Shown here in pieces: positions 51,871 through 60,482 of a DNA stretch of 64,000 nt. The translations under genes were made by a program, and so were the position numbers. The notes below the pieces were generated by a model. That model searched no databases, was not told the origin of the DNA, and was given only the letters and a program-made list of their open reading frames with translations. Position 1 is the first letter of the stretch. Every line of letters begins with the position of its first letter. The DNA is from Effrenium voratum (taxonomy: Eukaryota; Sar; Dinophyceae; Suessiales; Symbiodiniaceae), in contig CAUJNA010000469.1 of assembly GCA_963377175.1 (NCBI GenBank), forward strand, positions 895,288 to 959,287, given 5' to 3'.

Positions 51871-52729
51871 GGTCTTTGATCTTGACTGGACAGCTCGTCC
51901 CTATCGGGATAAAGAGCTCGGTTCGCGCTTCAACGTGGACGCGAGTGAGAACCTTCTCGTCTTCATTTGCGATCCAGTGGTCTCCTCCTTCATCAACGTC
52001 CTCTGAGTCGATCTTCCCAGCATGTCTGGAGTCGTTTTGGGCGTTTTGAACCCCCCCCTTTCTATCCCTGCGAATCTTGGGAGCAATGGGGTAGAAGTCG
52101 ACCAGACAACCAAACGGCAGAATGACTCCGCTGAAGTTCCCGTTACCGTGGCGTCGCATCCACGGTGATCCCTCACCGCGATTTTCGATGTTCCTTGCCA
52201 TGGAAAAATGCCTAACGGCAAATGGCCACCATCGAGGTTCAAATCCAGCTTGACGCAGGAGCACACGTGCCCCGTGAAGAACGAGCTTAACCTTGTTCTC
52301 GATCAGGCCATTGGTCTTGGGCATGCCCGGTGTAGAAAGCCGGTGCAATGCTCCAAGCGTAGTGACAGCATTCTTCAGCTCTGGGGCCTGGTCGCTGTAC
52401 ACTAACTTCAGAGTTTGCCCCCCTGCAAACCTGCGAAATGCCTCCAGCGTATTGCTACGGGATCTGGATTGCACAGGGAGGACTTCGAGGTAGTCAGTAG
52501 CGAGGTCATAGAACACTATCGCGTCCGCCTCGCCATGAAATCCTCGATCCTTCAATCCGCGCAACACCATCGTGTCAGCAGTGGTTAGGTCCCCGAAACT
52601 TACCACGTCATGCGCAGCAGCACCACCTTTGCGGCGAAGCTTGACATTCTCCATTCTTCGCACGCTGGCAGTGCGGGCAATAGGGGTTCTTCGGGAGATG
52701 GGTAAGCATATGGCGAAGCGTCTTAGCAT
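51641..52729 (-). CDS. Retrotransposon integrase catalytic core (separate frame)
   Basis: Integrase inserts the cDNA into the host genome. The D,D35E triad is visible: VVSFGDLTTADT, then YSDQAPELKNA, then KTNGLIENKVK. The first about 25 codons overlap the protease ORF in another frame; the biological join is probably near 52654, where the zinc finger reads CQRAK and this frame resumes MENVKLRRKG. One extra A in AAGAATGG would account for the +1 shift. The C-terminal part has FIPIGTSCPVKIKDL and WTGETHFDC, a copy of the module seen before the zinc finger. The frame ends within an acidic stretch and the protein resumes after another +1 shift in the pol ORF. Confidence 0.85.
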   Translation of the reverse strand: MLRRFAICLPISRRTPIARTASVRRMENVKLRRKGGAAAHDVVSFGDLTTADTMVLRGLKDRGFHGEADAIVFYDLATDYLEVLPVQSRSRSNTLEAFRRFAGGQTLKLVYSDQAPELKNAVTTLGALHRLSTPGMPKTNGLIENKVKLVLHGARVLLRQAGFEPRWWPFAVRHFSMARNIENRGEGSPWMRRHGNGNFSGVILPFGCLVDFYPIAPKIRRDRKGGVQNAQNDSRHAGKIDSEDVDEGGDHWIANEDEKVLTRVHVEARTELFIPIGTSCPVKIKDLGRRRSTVLNYLDGSTEFVVDENWLQAENDRGGNHEWTGETHFDCDFDQIDEDEAEIYENEEYEPECNDESGLCSH

Positions 52730-54332
52730 CTGCCCGCCATTCAGCCTCTGTGCGGAGTCCGGAGAGAAAGTTTATCTCGACAATGTCACCATCATCCCCT
52801 TCCCCCGGGCCAGGAAAAGGTGGTGAGTGGCTATCGCCCTCACCCCCCTGTTCCGCCTTTCCGGGAAGAGCAACGGTCTCGCACTTGACCCGAAACCACG
52901 TTTCACCCGTCCAAGGGACATCAGATGCTATCGCATGCTGATCTCTTTCGGATAACTCCCAAAGACTATCAACCAGCACCTCATGGGTAACCCCATTTCG
53001 ATGAACGACAGTTTTCCTGTAGTTGTCCAATCGATCAACTCCAACTGGGCAATCATCGCCTATTGGCACAAACTTTGCTTTGCGCGGAAGCCGGTGCTCC
53101 TTCACAACATGGCCCGACCGCTCAGTGCGCCAGGTGTCCCGTAGCTCACTCTTGGCCGCAAGCTTAGACCTACACAGCGGAATCTCGCTTGCTTCAAGCC
53201 CTCGATACGCCGCCCCGGGGGCAGGCATAGCAGGGATTGGCTCAGCATCATCAAGAGTGGGAGAAACGAACTGAGTGTCACCATGAGGAAGATATGGCAC
53301 GTTGTTGATGACATCCAATGTCACCGTCCGGCCCGAAGGACACGTGAGAGTAGGCTTGCAACCTGCAGTCCATACAAACGAGTATCCCATATCCATACAG
53401 CGCTTCCCAACGGATATGATGGAAGGAGTGGACTCAAGGACGTGTGCCTCAATCACCTCGTCGAGGTTCCCAACATCAGCATCAACACGACCAGCGGTGC
53501 GAGTCGCCCCGTTAGCAGTGTGCAGCGCGTGAGTGTGTCCGCCTTTGGCAATCAGGGCCCTATCGGGTCCTTTCAAATCATCAAGACCGACCAGATCCAT
53601 TGGGCAGCCAGTATCTACTAGCCACCTCACCCCGCCGTATCCCACGGGTGCAGCAACCTTCTGAGTGTACTTCGGCTTTCGAACAACGCGATGCCCCCGC
53701 ATATCCCCAGGATTGGTGTCGATGTCCTCGTCATCGTCTAAGAGCACTTGGGCGTGAACAGCCGCTGCTCTTATCAGAGCACTTTGAACTTCCCTAGCAA
53801 TTCTCTTGCGCGAAGGGAACTTAATCGCATTTGGATGGCTGTATCCAGCCTCACGGCAGCGATTCACGACCCTACCCGTATTGTCATTCTCAATCGAGAC
53901 AACAAACACATCAGGAAGATCGGGAATCTTGACCCTGAGAGGTTCCCTACCGGGACCCTTCGGGAAGTACTTCTTCCTCCAGGACAGTGCAACCTCCGCA
54001 TCATCACAGTACCAAAACGTCGTCTTGGTATCACTTCGTCTTGGGAGTCTCCTGAACAAGGTTGCTCGGCGATCACAAAAGTTCACCCCGATATCCTCGA
54101 TCACGGTCCCATTTGCGTCAACTGTCCGTCTCCAAATGACTTGGTCCCATTTAGGACCTCCACCGGTAGTGCCGGAGAAGAACAATGCGCCTCGCTCGCT
54201 TTTCTCCCAACTGCTAACGCAAGGAGGAAGGCAACCCGGTGCAGACCCACCGGTAGCTGGGGCAACAGCCCACATAGCTGGACACGCCACAACAACACGG
54301 TTGGCCTCAGGGTAACGGCCCGCCCCGCCTAA
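52608..54332 (-). CDS. Retrotransposon aspartic protease and integrase zinc-binding region
   Basis: About 574 codons if entered by -1 slippage; there is no good ATG near the start (the first start-like codon is GTG at 54290). The protease active site is RWLVDTGCPMDLVG about 225 residues from that GTG, followed by the hydrophobic strands expected of a retropepsin. The C-terminal end carries LRHMLTHLPKNPYCPHCQRAK, an HHCC-type integrase zinc finger. The frame is lost just after this motif; the integrase core continues in the next ORF after a +1 shift. Residues around the motif VPIGDDCPV...WTGETWF resemble a segment after the integrase, indicating an internal duplication. The product would cleave Gag-Pol in virus-like particles. 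Confidence 0.85.
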   Translation of the reverse strand, partial: LGGAGRYPEANRVVVACPAMWAVAPATGGSAPGCLPPCVSSWEKSERGALFFSGTTGGGPKWDQVIWRRTVDANGTVIEDIGVNFCDRRATLFRRLPRRSDTKTTFWYCDDAEVALSWRKKYFPKGPGREPLRVKIPDLPDVFVVSIENDNTGRVVNRCREAGYSHPNAIKFPSRKRIAREVQSALIRAAAVHAQVLLDDDEDIDTNPGDMRGHRVVRKPKYTQKVAAPVGYGGVRWLVDTGCPMDLVGLDDLKGPDRALIAKGGHTHALHTANGATRTAGRVDADVGNLDEVIEAHVLESTPSIISVGKRCMDMGYSFVWTAGCKPTLTCPSGRTVTLDVINNVPYLPHGDTQFVSPTLDDAEPIPAMPAPGAAYRGLEASEIPLCRSKLAAKSELRDTWRTERSGHVVKEHRLPRKAKFVPIGDDCPVGVDRLDNYRKTVVHRNGVTHEVLVDSLWELSERDQHAIASDVPWTGETWFRVKCETVALPGKAEQGGEGDSHSPPFPGPGEGDDGDIVEINFLSGLRTEAEWRADAKTLRHMLTHLPKNPYCPHCQRAKNGECQASPQRWCCCA

Positions 54333-54337
54333 AAATC
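54329..54337 (-). promoter_or_regulatory. Candidate -1 ribosomal frameshift site at the gag stop
   Basis: In sense the gag frame reads GAT TTT TAG. The P-site Phe codon TTT can slip back one base onto TTT, after which the next codon is TTA in the protease frame, open to 52608. The downstream sequence is very GC-rich (GGCGGGGCGGGCCG) and could slow ribosomes. It is not a canonical X-XXY-YYZ heptamer, so the call rests on the U5 run, the stop position and the frame relation. Confidence 0.55.
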
Positions 54338-57300
54338 CGTCAATCCTTGAGCGGGGCTGTCGAGACGCCTCGCCTCCCTATCGGGAGGACTGGGCGTTGG
54401 CGATCTAGGGGTATCCCCCTCTTCATCCTCAACAACCGGACCGGCAGTGGAACGAGGCGTGATAGGCTTCGTGCCTGGTGGTGGCTTCTGATGCAGGTAC
54501 TTGCACGGCTGAGCTGTGCACTTGCCATACATCCAGTCGTAGCAGTATCCGAAGAACATAGGCTTGTCCCTAACGGGCCTATCTCCAGTCCTCGGCGTAG
54601 AAGGCGCAGCGGGGTTCCTTGGGCTCTTGTCGTGCTCAAACCTGCATTCCCGGCCATATTGACACTTCCCAGTCTTCGTATACTCCCAGCACGCCCGATC
54701 AGCAGGCCCAGCAGGGGACTGTCTTCTTGGCGACTTGGGAGATGGCGTGCGCTTGTCCCTCTGACTGCCTCTTCCTGGTGAAGCCCTGTCCCTTTGACTG
54801 CTCCTTCCGGGCGAAGATGATCTTGGTTTTCCGTCGGGTTTCCCATCCCTTCCGGACCTAACGGACCTTGAAGGGCTGGGATCACTCTTCCTGGCAAGTG
54901 GGTCGTACCGCCGTACAACACCAGGGGCACCAGGATGCCTATCCCTCTCCCGGGATTGAGAGCCTGATCGTGACCTTTGTTCGTGAAAGGTCTGGTACAT
55001 CTGGAGCGTGTTCTGGCGCTTCTGCCACCGTTCGACACAGTCCTGACAAGCCTTATAAAGCCACGCGAACGACCTAACGGTCATATCGCGATCCCACCTT
55101 TCAATGTCAGGCCGCATACAGCGCAGATGACGAACGTTCTCGATGAACACAGCCAATAGTACCCCATCATCGATCTTCTTCCTAATCCCAGAAATGAGAT
55201 TGTCCCAGGTGCTCAGATAACTCCGGAGCCTTGCCTCATCATCGGAGTGACCTGTCTGCCGGCACTTGAGACTGGTCAACTCAGCGATCTTGAAGGTCTG
55301 ATCGTCTTCGACTCCAGTCTGCAGGTGGTTCAGCAGAAGCTTCAAGATCTGTCTCCCCTTGATACCCTGCGGAGGACTCATATTCTGAGCGGCTTCGGTC
55401 AGGCGATTCATCTTGTCCCTAACAGCCCTGGTCTTGATACACTCCCTGATAGCGCTCGTGAAGTTTGAGTCCAAAATCGGGTACTTGCAGGGTCCGCCAA
55501 GAGCATCATAGTCAAGCCTCTCAGTCTCTGATATCCACGCTAACGCGTAGTCAGAGTCAAAGCTGAAAGCATTCCTGACCCTCTCCTTGATCTCTGAAAG
55601 CCACTCCCGCAGCTTATCAGCTGTCGGCTCGGCAGGCAGCACGATTGTGTTGCACTTGTGATGGAACCGGTCCTTATCGACAACGGTGGAAATGAGAGCC
55701 CCTATCGGGGTACATGAGGTAATCCTGCAACTTTCACACAGTCTCGCAGGCATAGGGCAGCAAACTTCACACGCCCTCATTCCGCAACCAACGCAAGGAA
55801 CAAGAGGGAAACCAGGCTCAGGGATCCTGCTGCACTTTGTGCACCTGTCCCGTCCATCGTCTCCCCTCAAGGCTTCAGGGAGAAGACCACCATCTCCCTG
55901 CCTACCGGCACCATTCACACTATAGCCGAGGCTAAGACCCGGCCCAAGGTTACCACCGCTCGCAACACTTGAGGGGTAACCTGTGGCATTGCTAGACTGA
56001 CTAACGCCAGCGCCAACCCCTTGGTGACTAACTCCACCTCCGTAGGCAGGGCCATAGAAGCTGGAACCACACTGATTGTTCCCAATTCCATGGGCATCCG
56101 CAGCACTACCGTGGAACCCAGGCGCTCCACCAGGGTAACCCCCGGTAGGAGCCCCTCCACTCGGGCCTCCAGAAGGCCCAGCGGGATCTTGGCCTCCACC
56201 ATAATGTCCAGGACCTGGCGGTGGAGCTGGGGCATGTCCAGGCCCACCACTTCCGCTTCCACCTTGACCAGGTGGTCCGCCTTGCCCACCACCTCCCCCG
56301 GGAGGAGGAGGAGGGGGCGGTCCAGCTTGAGCGCGTTCATGCCGAATATTGCAGCGTGCACATCGCTCAAGGCCGTCATTTCCGAAGTAACTGTGATTCT
56401 CACAGACGTGAGTCCCACAATCCGTGCAGAGATACATGGAGACCTCCTGAGCATTCTTGCGGCATGCCCAGCATTTCATCTTCAAGAAATGACAATTGCA
56501 ACAGTCCCCATCGTCACCACGGCAAAGCCCGCAGAACTCACGACTGCATGTCACACACGAGAATTCAGCATTCGGGTGTCTACGGTCGTTGGGATCATCA
56601 AGGGCACAAATCTTCGGCGCGTCTGGGCCATCACCGCCGGGAGCCCCTCTTGCAGCCGGCGCTGAGGCCTGTCCACGATCCGAAGGAGCTCCAGCAGTCC
56701 CTCGCCTATCGCCGGGACTCTGGTTGTCGGCGCTGATTCTGCTCCCAGGAGTCCTCCACTCATCACCAGGACTCTGGATGTCGGCATGGGCCCTATTATC
56801 CCCACCACCTCCTGAATGACGACCTGGGTTCGGAGAGACGTTTCCGCTATCGCGGATTGGCCTATCAAAATTCGGAGAGACGCTCCCGCTATCGCGGATC
56901 GGCCTCTCCCCCCTCGGTTGTCGACTCCGGGCCTCAGATCCCCTATCGGGGACGGCAGCAGGCCTCGGGCTCCTATTCCTACCCGCATCCCTATTGGGGG
57001 AAATAGAAACGTCCCCCCTTGCGCGCGCGCGGGGACCACCCCTTGCACGCTCCGGTGGCGAATGCGACCTGTCAGGCAACCCCCGAACCCTCCTGCTCCT
57101 GCTGTCGGACCTCTCCCTAACGGGATAGATGGGATGCCTGTCTGCGCGAGAAGGATCGACCCTATCGGGCACATTCGGCAAAACATGATCAGGCAAAATA
57201 ACGCCTTCGCCTGGTCTTACCGGCAGGCCAGTACCCCGGCCGTCACCCTCCCCTGGTGTAGGCGTCGGTGACCTGATCCTATGTCCTTGCCCCGCAAACG

Positions 57301-60148
57301 CATGGTAACCAACATTCCGTCTTTCTCTGGGTTGTGGAGGAGCTTCATTAATCTGCTGGACACCCTGAAGCATGCCAGCAGCCTCGTCAAATTGACCCTC
57401 CATTTCAAAGAGCTGGGACATGATTCTGTTGTTCGCGGCGCTAAGGTTACGCACGTTACCATCGATAGCGCTGACTCTCCGCATAACACCTTCAAGTGTA
57501 CTCCGGAATGTGCCGAGCTCTCGCCTAACGGCAGGCTGCACTTGGTCACTGCTGGCAGGAAGATTACGGATCTGCCCTTGGATGCCATCAACGACCCGAT
57601 TCACAATTGCCGATCTCGCTTCATACTGTTCAACATGTGACTTCACGGTTTCAAACCTCGAAATGATGTCGTCATGATCCCGACGTTGACGTTGAATTCC
57701 TCGAGCCAGATCATGCATCTTCCGATTGATCTCGTCAACAGCCTCATGCCAGTCCTGCGGGGAATCATGCCCTGATGGTCTATCGACCTCCTGAGAACCC
57801 CTTCCACTCTGCAGTCTAGACACTCGATTAACAAGACGAGTGTGCTCTTCTTTGACCCCTTCAATAGATTCAGAGGCCCACTTAGCAAACTTCTCGTGTT
57901 CAAGGAGAGCTTCCTCAATCTTCAGGTTTAACTCCCTGAAATTCGCGTCAACCACACTGCTGCTGGCCCTATCGGACAGATTCGCGACAGGATTCGGGTT
58001 CCATACACCTGCCGGTGTCCGCATCCCAACGGTTTTCTCTACCGAGAACATCCGTTTCTCAAGCTTGTCCAAATCCTTAAGGGTCTCGTCCTCAGAAGCA
58101 GCATGGCTTCTGCGGGCAGCCTCACTATTTTCCTGAATCATCAGGCGAAGCCGATCAGTCGATGCCTCATTGTCCCTGACAGATTCATGGACCTCGTGGG
58201 ACAATAGGTTAATCCTCTGCTCCACGACCTCGGCTTGCTCATCGATGGCTTGCCTCATAATGGCCTTGCTATCGGGAATAACTTCCCTTGCGAACCGTTG
58301 AACTATCATTCGCATCCTCCCGGCATCAGATTGGGTCGCAACCTCAGCTGCCAGGCGATCGACCTTGTCCTTTGTCCGTTGACTCTCGTCGCTCCATTCC
58401 CTTCGCATGGAACTCACCTGACCGTTCAGTACCCTGATTTGGTCAGCAAAGATGTGGAACGCCTTCGCGACTGAGCCGGAAACCTCACCTCTCTCGAGCA
58501 TCTCCTGGATGTGCAAATCGAACACCTCCTTCGCCCTAGCGTCAGCTGATTCGCCGGAAGACTGGGATCTGAGGGCGGGAGGAGTCGATATCTCGATCCT
58601 CTCAGGAGCCCCACTAGCCCCGGCATGTCTTCCGGGGTCATCCACGGGACAATCATCAATCCTGGATGGTCTACTCGGGGTAGATCCCCTTCTCCGGCTA
58701 TCGCCAGATCGAGGATCAATGTTGGATGCACGTGACTCGGGGGTGGAGTGGATGTGAACATCAGCGGGATCGGGCATCTCCTCATCCTGCGGAGTTGAAT
58801 CCATTGGTGAGGGGCTAGCCCTCCTCGCCTTTGACCTATCGGTCTCAGCGGCGAGAGGTGGCGGTCTCTTTGCAGAAACACTACGTTCCCTGGCAGTCGA
58901 ACCCCATTGAGGTGTGAACTCGTTGCTTGACCTCAGAGTTTCAAGATCACTGGTATCTCGCCCTAACGGGCTAGCGATCGACGGACGATCTTCGATCCCG
59001 AGTGCATCGGCAAGCCGACCATCTCTGGCACCTGTCCTAACAACATCGGCAGCCCGCTCAGTGATCCTCGGTGAACCAGTAACCCGGTTCGAGCTCACGT
59101 CTCTCTGACTCAACGGACCTCCAAATGTGATGTTGGGAAAGGGGGGAACATTCGGGGAATCACCAATAGCCGGGGGACCTACCGGTCCCTCGCGGTCATG
59201 AATGGCCTCCAATCCCCGAAGAACTTCCCGACTTTCCCTGGCTCTCTCTCTCTCGCTTCTGGCGTCCCTGTCAACACGAAGGTCCCTGACGGCTCCACGA
59301 GAGAGGCTCCTGGGCCTCGCAGCATCACGGATCCTAGCATTTCGTCGTGGTTGGTCCTCCTCCTCATCACGGCGATCCGCAAACGCGGCATACTCATCAT
59401 CATCATCGACCTCAAACTTGGCAGCGGCGGGATTAGTCCTTGCAGTCTCACGGCTGCCTGCATCTCGGCGCGAATGGCTCTCCTCCTCATCCGCAAAATT
59501 GTAATCTTCGCCATCATAAGACTCAGATTTGGCAGTATTAGGGTTGGGCCTACCGGCATCAGACCCCTGCTTTGAGCTACTGCCCCAACCTGCGGTTGAT
59601 CTCAACAGATCATCGTATCCGAAGTCCGTGAATTTCCGCTCCTCGTGCTCATCAAACTGACCTGGATTCTGAGAACCAGTGGATCGGCCCGGGATACCTC
59701 CCGGAACCAGAACCATAGTTCCTGGTCCCTGCGGCCTACTCTCAAACTCATCCGAGACCTGCGACTCACCTGGAACAAGAGATCTCGGAGGTCGAATCGG
59801 CATGGCCTCCGGGTCATCCGAATGAGGGCGGGCCATGTCCATCGCCATGCTGGTGAAGTCAAAATGTCCACGCCTGTGACCTGATTCAGAGCCACTCCTA
59901 CCGGAGTAAACCCTTCGTGTCCGCTCGTCATCAGTGGCCTGGCGGAAAATACGATCGTCTCCATCGTCGGCGTACCTGCCACGGCCCCTGGGTGTATCCC
60001 TACCGGGATCTTCACCCCTGCGGTCCTGACCTGTCGAACCTGCTTCAAAATCCTCGTAGTCATAGTCCGGCAGGTCCTCACCTGAGCGGAGGCCACCTAG
60101 GATGGCCTCCTCATCCACGACGCTCCTGCGAGATCGTGGGGTCGACAT
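54329..60148 (-). CDS. Gag-like polyprotein with Cys-rich modules and two CCCH zinc fingers
   Basis: Structural protein of the element, about 1,939 residues from the ATG at 60148; the frame also opens at 60253 inside the LTR. The N-terminal third is charged, R/S/D-rich low complexity. A long predicted coiled coil follows (about 57.3-58.5 kb), then a Cys/His-rich module at 56346-56580 (CxxCxxxxCxxC spacing and CWACRKN, RING or B-box-like). A G/P-rich linker leads to a second Cys-rich module at about 55730-55840 (CTKC...CVGC...CEVCC). A helical, capsid-like segment occupies about 54960-55640. Two CCCH fingers close the protein: C-x8-C-x5-C-x3-H at about 54632-54691 and C-x7-C-x4-C-x3-H at about 54491-54546. 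These sit where most copia Gags carry a CCHC knuckle. The ORF ends in TAG within a U5 run, suggesting -1 frameshifting into the protease ORF. Confidence 0.85.
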   Translation of the reverse strand: MSTPRSRRSVVDEEAILGGLRSGEDLPDYDYEDFEAGSTGQDRRGEDPGRDTPRGRGRYADDGDDRIFRQATDDERTRRVYSGRSGSESGHRRGHFDFTSMAMDMARPHSDDPEAMPIRPPRSLVPGESQVSDEFESRPQGPGTMVLVPGGIPGRSTGSQNPGQFDEHEERKFTDFGYDDLLRSTAGWGSSSKQGSDAGRPNPNTAKSESYDGEDYNFADEEESHSRRDAGSRETARTNPAAAKFEVDDDDEYAAFADRRDEEEDQPRRNARIRDAARPRSLSRGAVRDLRVDRDARSERERARESREVLRGLEAIHDREGPVGPPAIGDSPNVPPFPNITFGGPLSQRDVSSNRVTGSPRITERAADVVRTGARDGRLADALGIEDRPSIASPLGRDTSDLETLRSSNEFTPQWGSTARERSVSAKRPPPLAAETDRSKARRASPSPMDSTPQDEEMPDPADVHIHSTPESRASNIDPRSGDSRRRGSTPSRPSRIDDCPVDDPGRHAGASGAPERIEISTPPALRSQSSGESADARAKEVFDLHIQEMLERGEVSGSVAKAFHIFADQIRVLNGQVSSMRREWSDESQRTKDKVDRLAAEVATQSDAGRMRMIVQRFAREVIPDSKAIMRQAIDEQAEVVEQRINLLSHEVHESVRDNEASTDRLRLMIQENSEAARRSHAASEDETLKDLDKLEKRMFSVEKTVGMRTPAGVWNPNPVANLSDRASSSVVDANFRELNLKIEEALLEHEKFAKWASESIEGVKEEHTRLVNRVSRLQSGRGSQEVDRPSGHDSPQDWHEAVDEINRKMHDLARGIQRQRRDHDDIISRFETVKSHVEQYEARSAIVNRVVDGIQGQIRNLPASSDQVQPAVRRELGTFRSTLEGVMRRVSAIDGNVRNLSAANNRIMSQLFEMEGQFDEAAGMLQGVQQINEAPPQPRERRNVGYHAFAGQGHRIRSPTPTPGEGDGRGTGLPVRPGEGVILPDHVLPNVPDRVDPSRADRHPIYPVRERSDSRSRRVRGLPDRSHSPPERARGGPRARARGDVSISPNRDAGRNRSPRPAAVPDRGSEARSRQPRGERPIRDSGSVSPNFDRPIRDSGNVSPNPGRHSGGGGDNRAHADIQSPGDEWRTPGSRISADNQSPGDRRGTAGAPSDRGQASAPAARGAPGGDGPDAPKICALDDPNDRRHPNAEFSCVTCSREFCGLCRGDDGDCCNCHFLKMKCWACRKNAQEVSMYLCTDCGTHVCENHSYFGNDGLERCARCNIRHERAQAGPPPPPPPGGGGGQGGPPGQGGSGSGGPGHAPAPPPGPGHYGGGQDPAGPSGGPSGGAPTGGYPGGAPGFHGSAADAHGIGNNQCGSSFYGPAYGGGVSHQGVGAGVSQSSNATGYPSSVASGGNLGPGLSLGYSVNGAGRQGDGGLLPEALRGDDGRDRCTKCSRIPEPGFPLVPCVGCGMRACEVCCPMPARLCESCRITSCTPIGALISTVVDKDRFHHKCNTIVLPAEPTADKLREWLSEIKERVRNAFSFDSDYALAWISETERLDYDALGGPCKYPILDSNFTSAIRECIKTRAVRDKMNRLTEAAQNMSPPQGIKGRQILKLLLNHLQTGVEDDQTFKIAELTSLKCRQTGHSDDEARLRSYLSTWDNLISGIRKKIDDGVLLAVFIENVRHLRCMRPDIERWDRDMTVRSFAWLYKACQDCVERWQKRQNTLQMYQTFHEQRSRSGSQSRERDRHPGAPGVVRRYDPLARKSDPSPSRSVRSGRDGKPDGKPRSSSPGRSSQRDRASPGRGSQRDKRTPSPKSPRRQSPAGPADRACWEYTKTGKCQYGRECRFEHDKSPRNPAAPSTPRTGDRPVRDKPMFFGYCYDWMYGKCTAQPCKYLHQKPPPGTKPITPRSTAGPVVEDEEGDTPRSPTPSPPDREARRLDSPAQGLTDF

Positions 60149-60163
60149 AGAGCTTGTAGTTGA

Positions 60164-60482
60164 AAAGGTTCCCCAAAAGCAAACCAATCCCCGGTCCCAA
60201 AGATCAGGGTTTCCCACACACCAGAGAACAACAACCAAAGGAAAACAAACCAAACAAGAAAAGGGTTAACCCGCAACCTTGGTCGACAACAGGCCGCACG
60301 ACTGGTCCCTACCAACCTGGCGGCGGCCCGAGGTCTCTTTCTCCCCCGAGATGCCGTCGGTCGACGCAGGGGTTCGGCGACGCCCATTCGAGGCGCGACG
60401 GAACCCAAAACTTGAGCCAAACACCACAGGTCAGTCACTACCGCGACATCCCTGGTGATGAAATAAACCATGGCTAATCACA
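60164..60482 (-). repeat. 5' LTR of the giant copia element
   Basis: This copy is identical over 319 bp to 36544-36862. In sense orientation it starts TGTGATTAGCC and ends GGGGAACCTTT; only the start is of the usual TG type. A frame in the gag register is open through part of the LTR, with an upstream ATG at 60253. The better gag start is the ATG at 60148, only about 15 nt past the LTR end, which leaves almost no leader. Confidence 0.93.

Larger units (their letters stand above)
37185..60006 (-). repeat. Dispersed covarying mini-hairpin family, loop GNUA in sense RNA
   Basis: On the + strand the core is CCTA(A/T/C)CGG; in sense RNA the loop is GUUA, GAUA or GGUA closed by C-G. I count 49 exact cores in the internal region, for example 39559, 40057, 41662, 42224, 43415, 47053, 50755, 52211, 53946, 54377, 55701, 56942, 58835, 59178, 59897 and 59999. 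In 42 of 49 the next pair is also complementary, with stems up to 6 bp (CCTCCC/GGGAGG at 54377; GGGACC/GGTCCC at 59178). Others keep the loop with different stems: 38177, 38471, 38532, 39601, 43778, 47095, 47941, 50451, 52925, 55537, 56844 and 56886. None lie in the LTRs, none carry a fourth loop TAGC, and none were seen in the opposite orientation. Confidence 0.9.
36544..60482 (-). mobile_element. Giant Ty1/copia-type LTR retrotransposon, 23.9 kb
   Basis: Two identical 319-bp direct repeats (36544-36862 and 60164-60482) bound a block whose large ORFs all read on the minus strand. The sense order is gag, protease, integrase, methyltransferase-like module, dUTPase, reverse transcriptase, RNase H, then a separate 2,978-codon ORF. 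Integrase before RT is the Ty1/copia order. A purine tract (GTGAGGGGGG) abuts the 3' LTR on its internal side. Copia elements are usually about 5 kb; here gag and the extra 3' ORF account for most of the excess. Identical LTRs suggest a recent insertion, but I found no clear target-site duplication: the left flank ends ...CACAAAAG and the right flank begins GAGATAC. No convincing tRNA primer-binding site was seen. Dozens of mini-hairpins run through the internal region. Confidence 0.95.
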
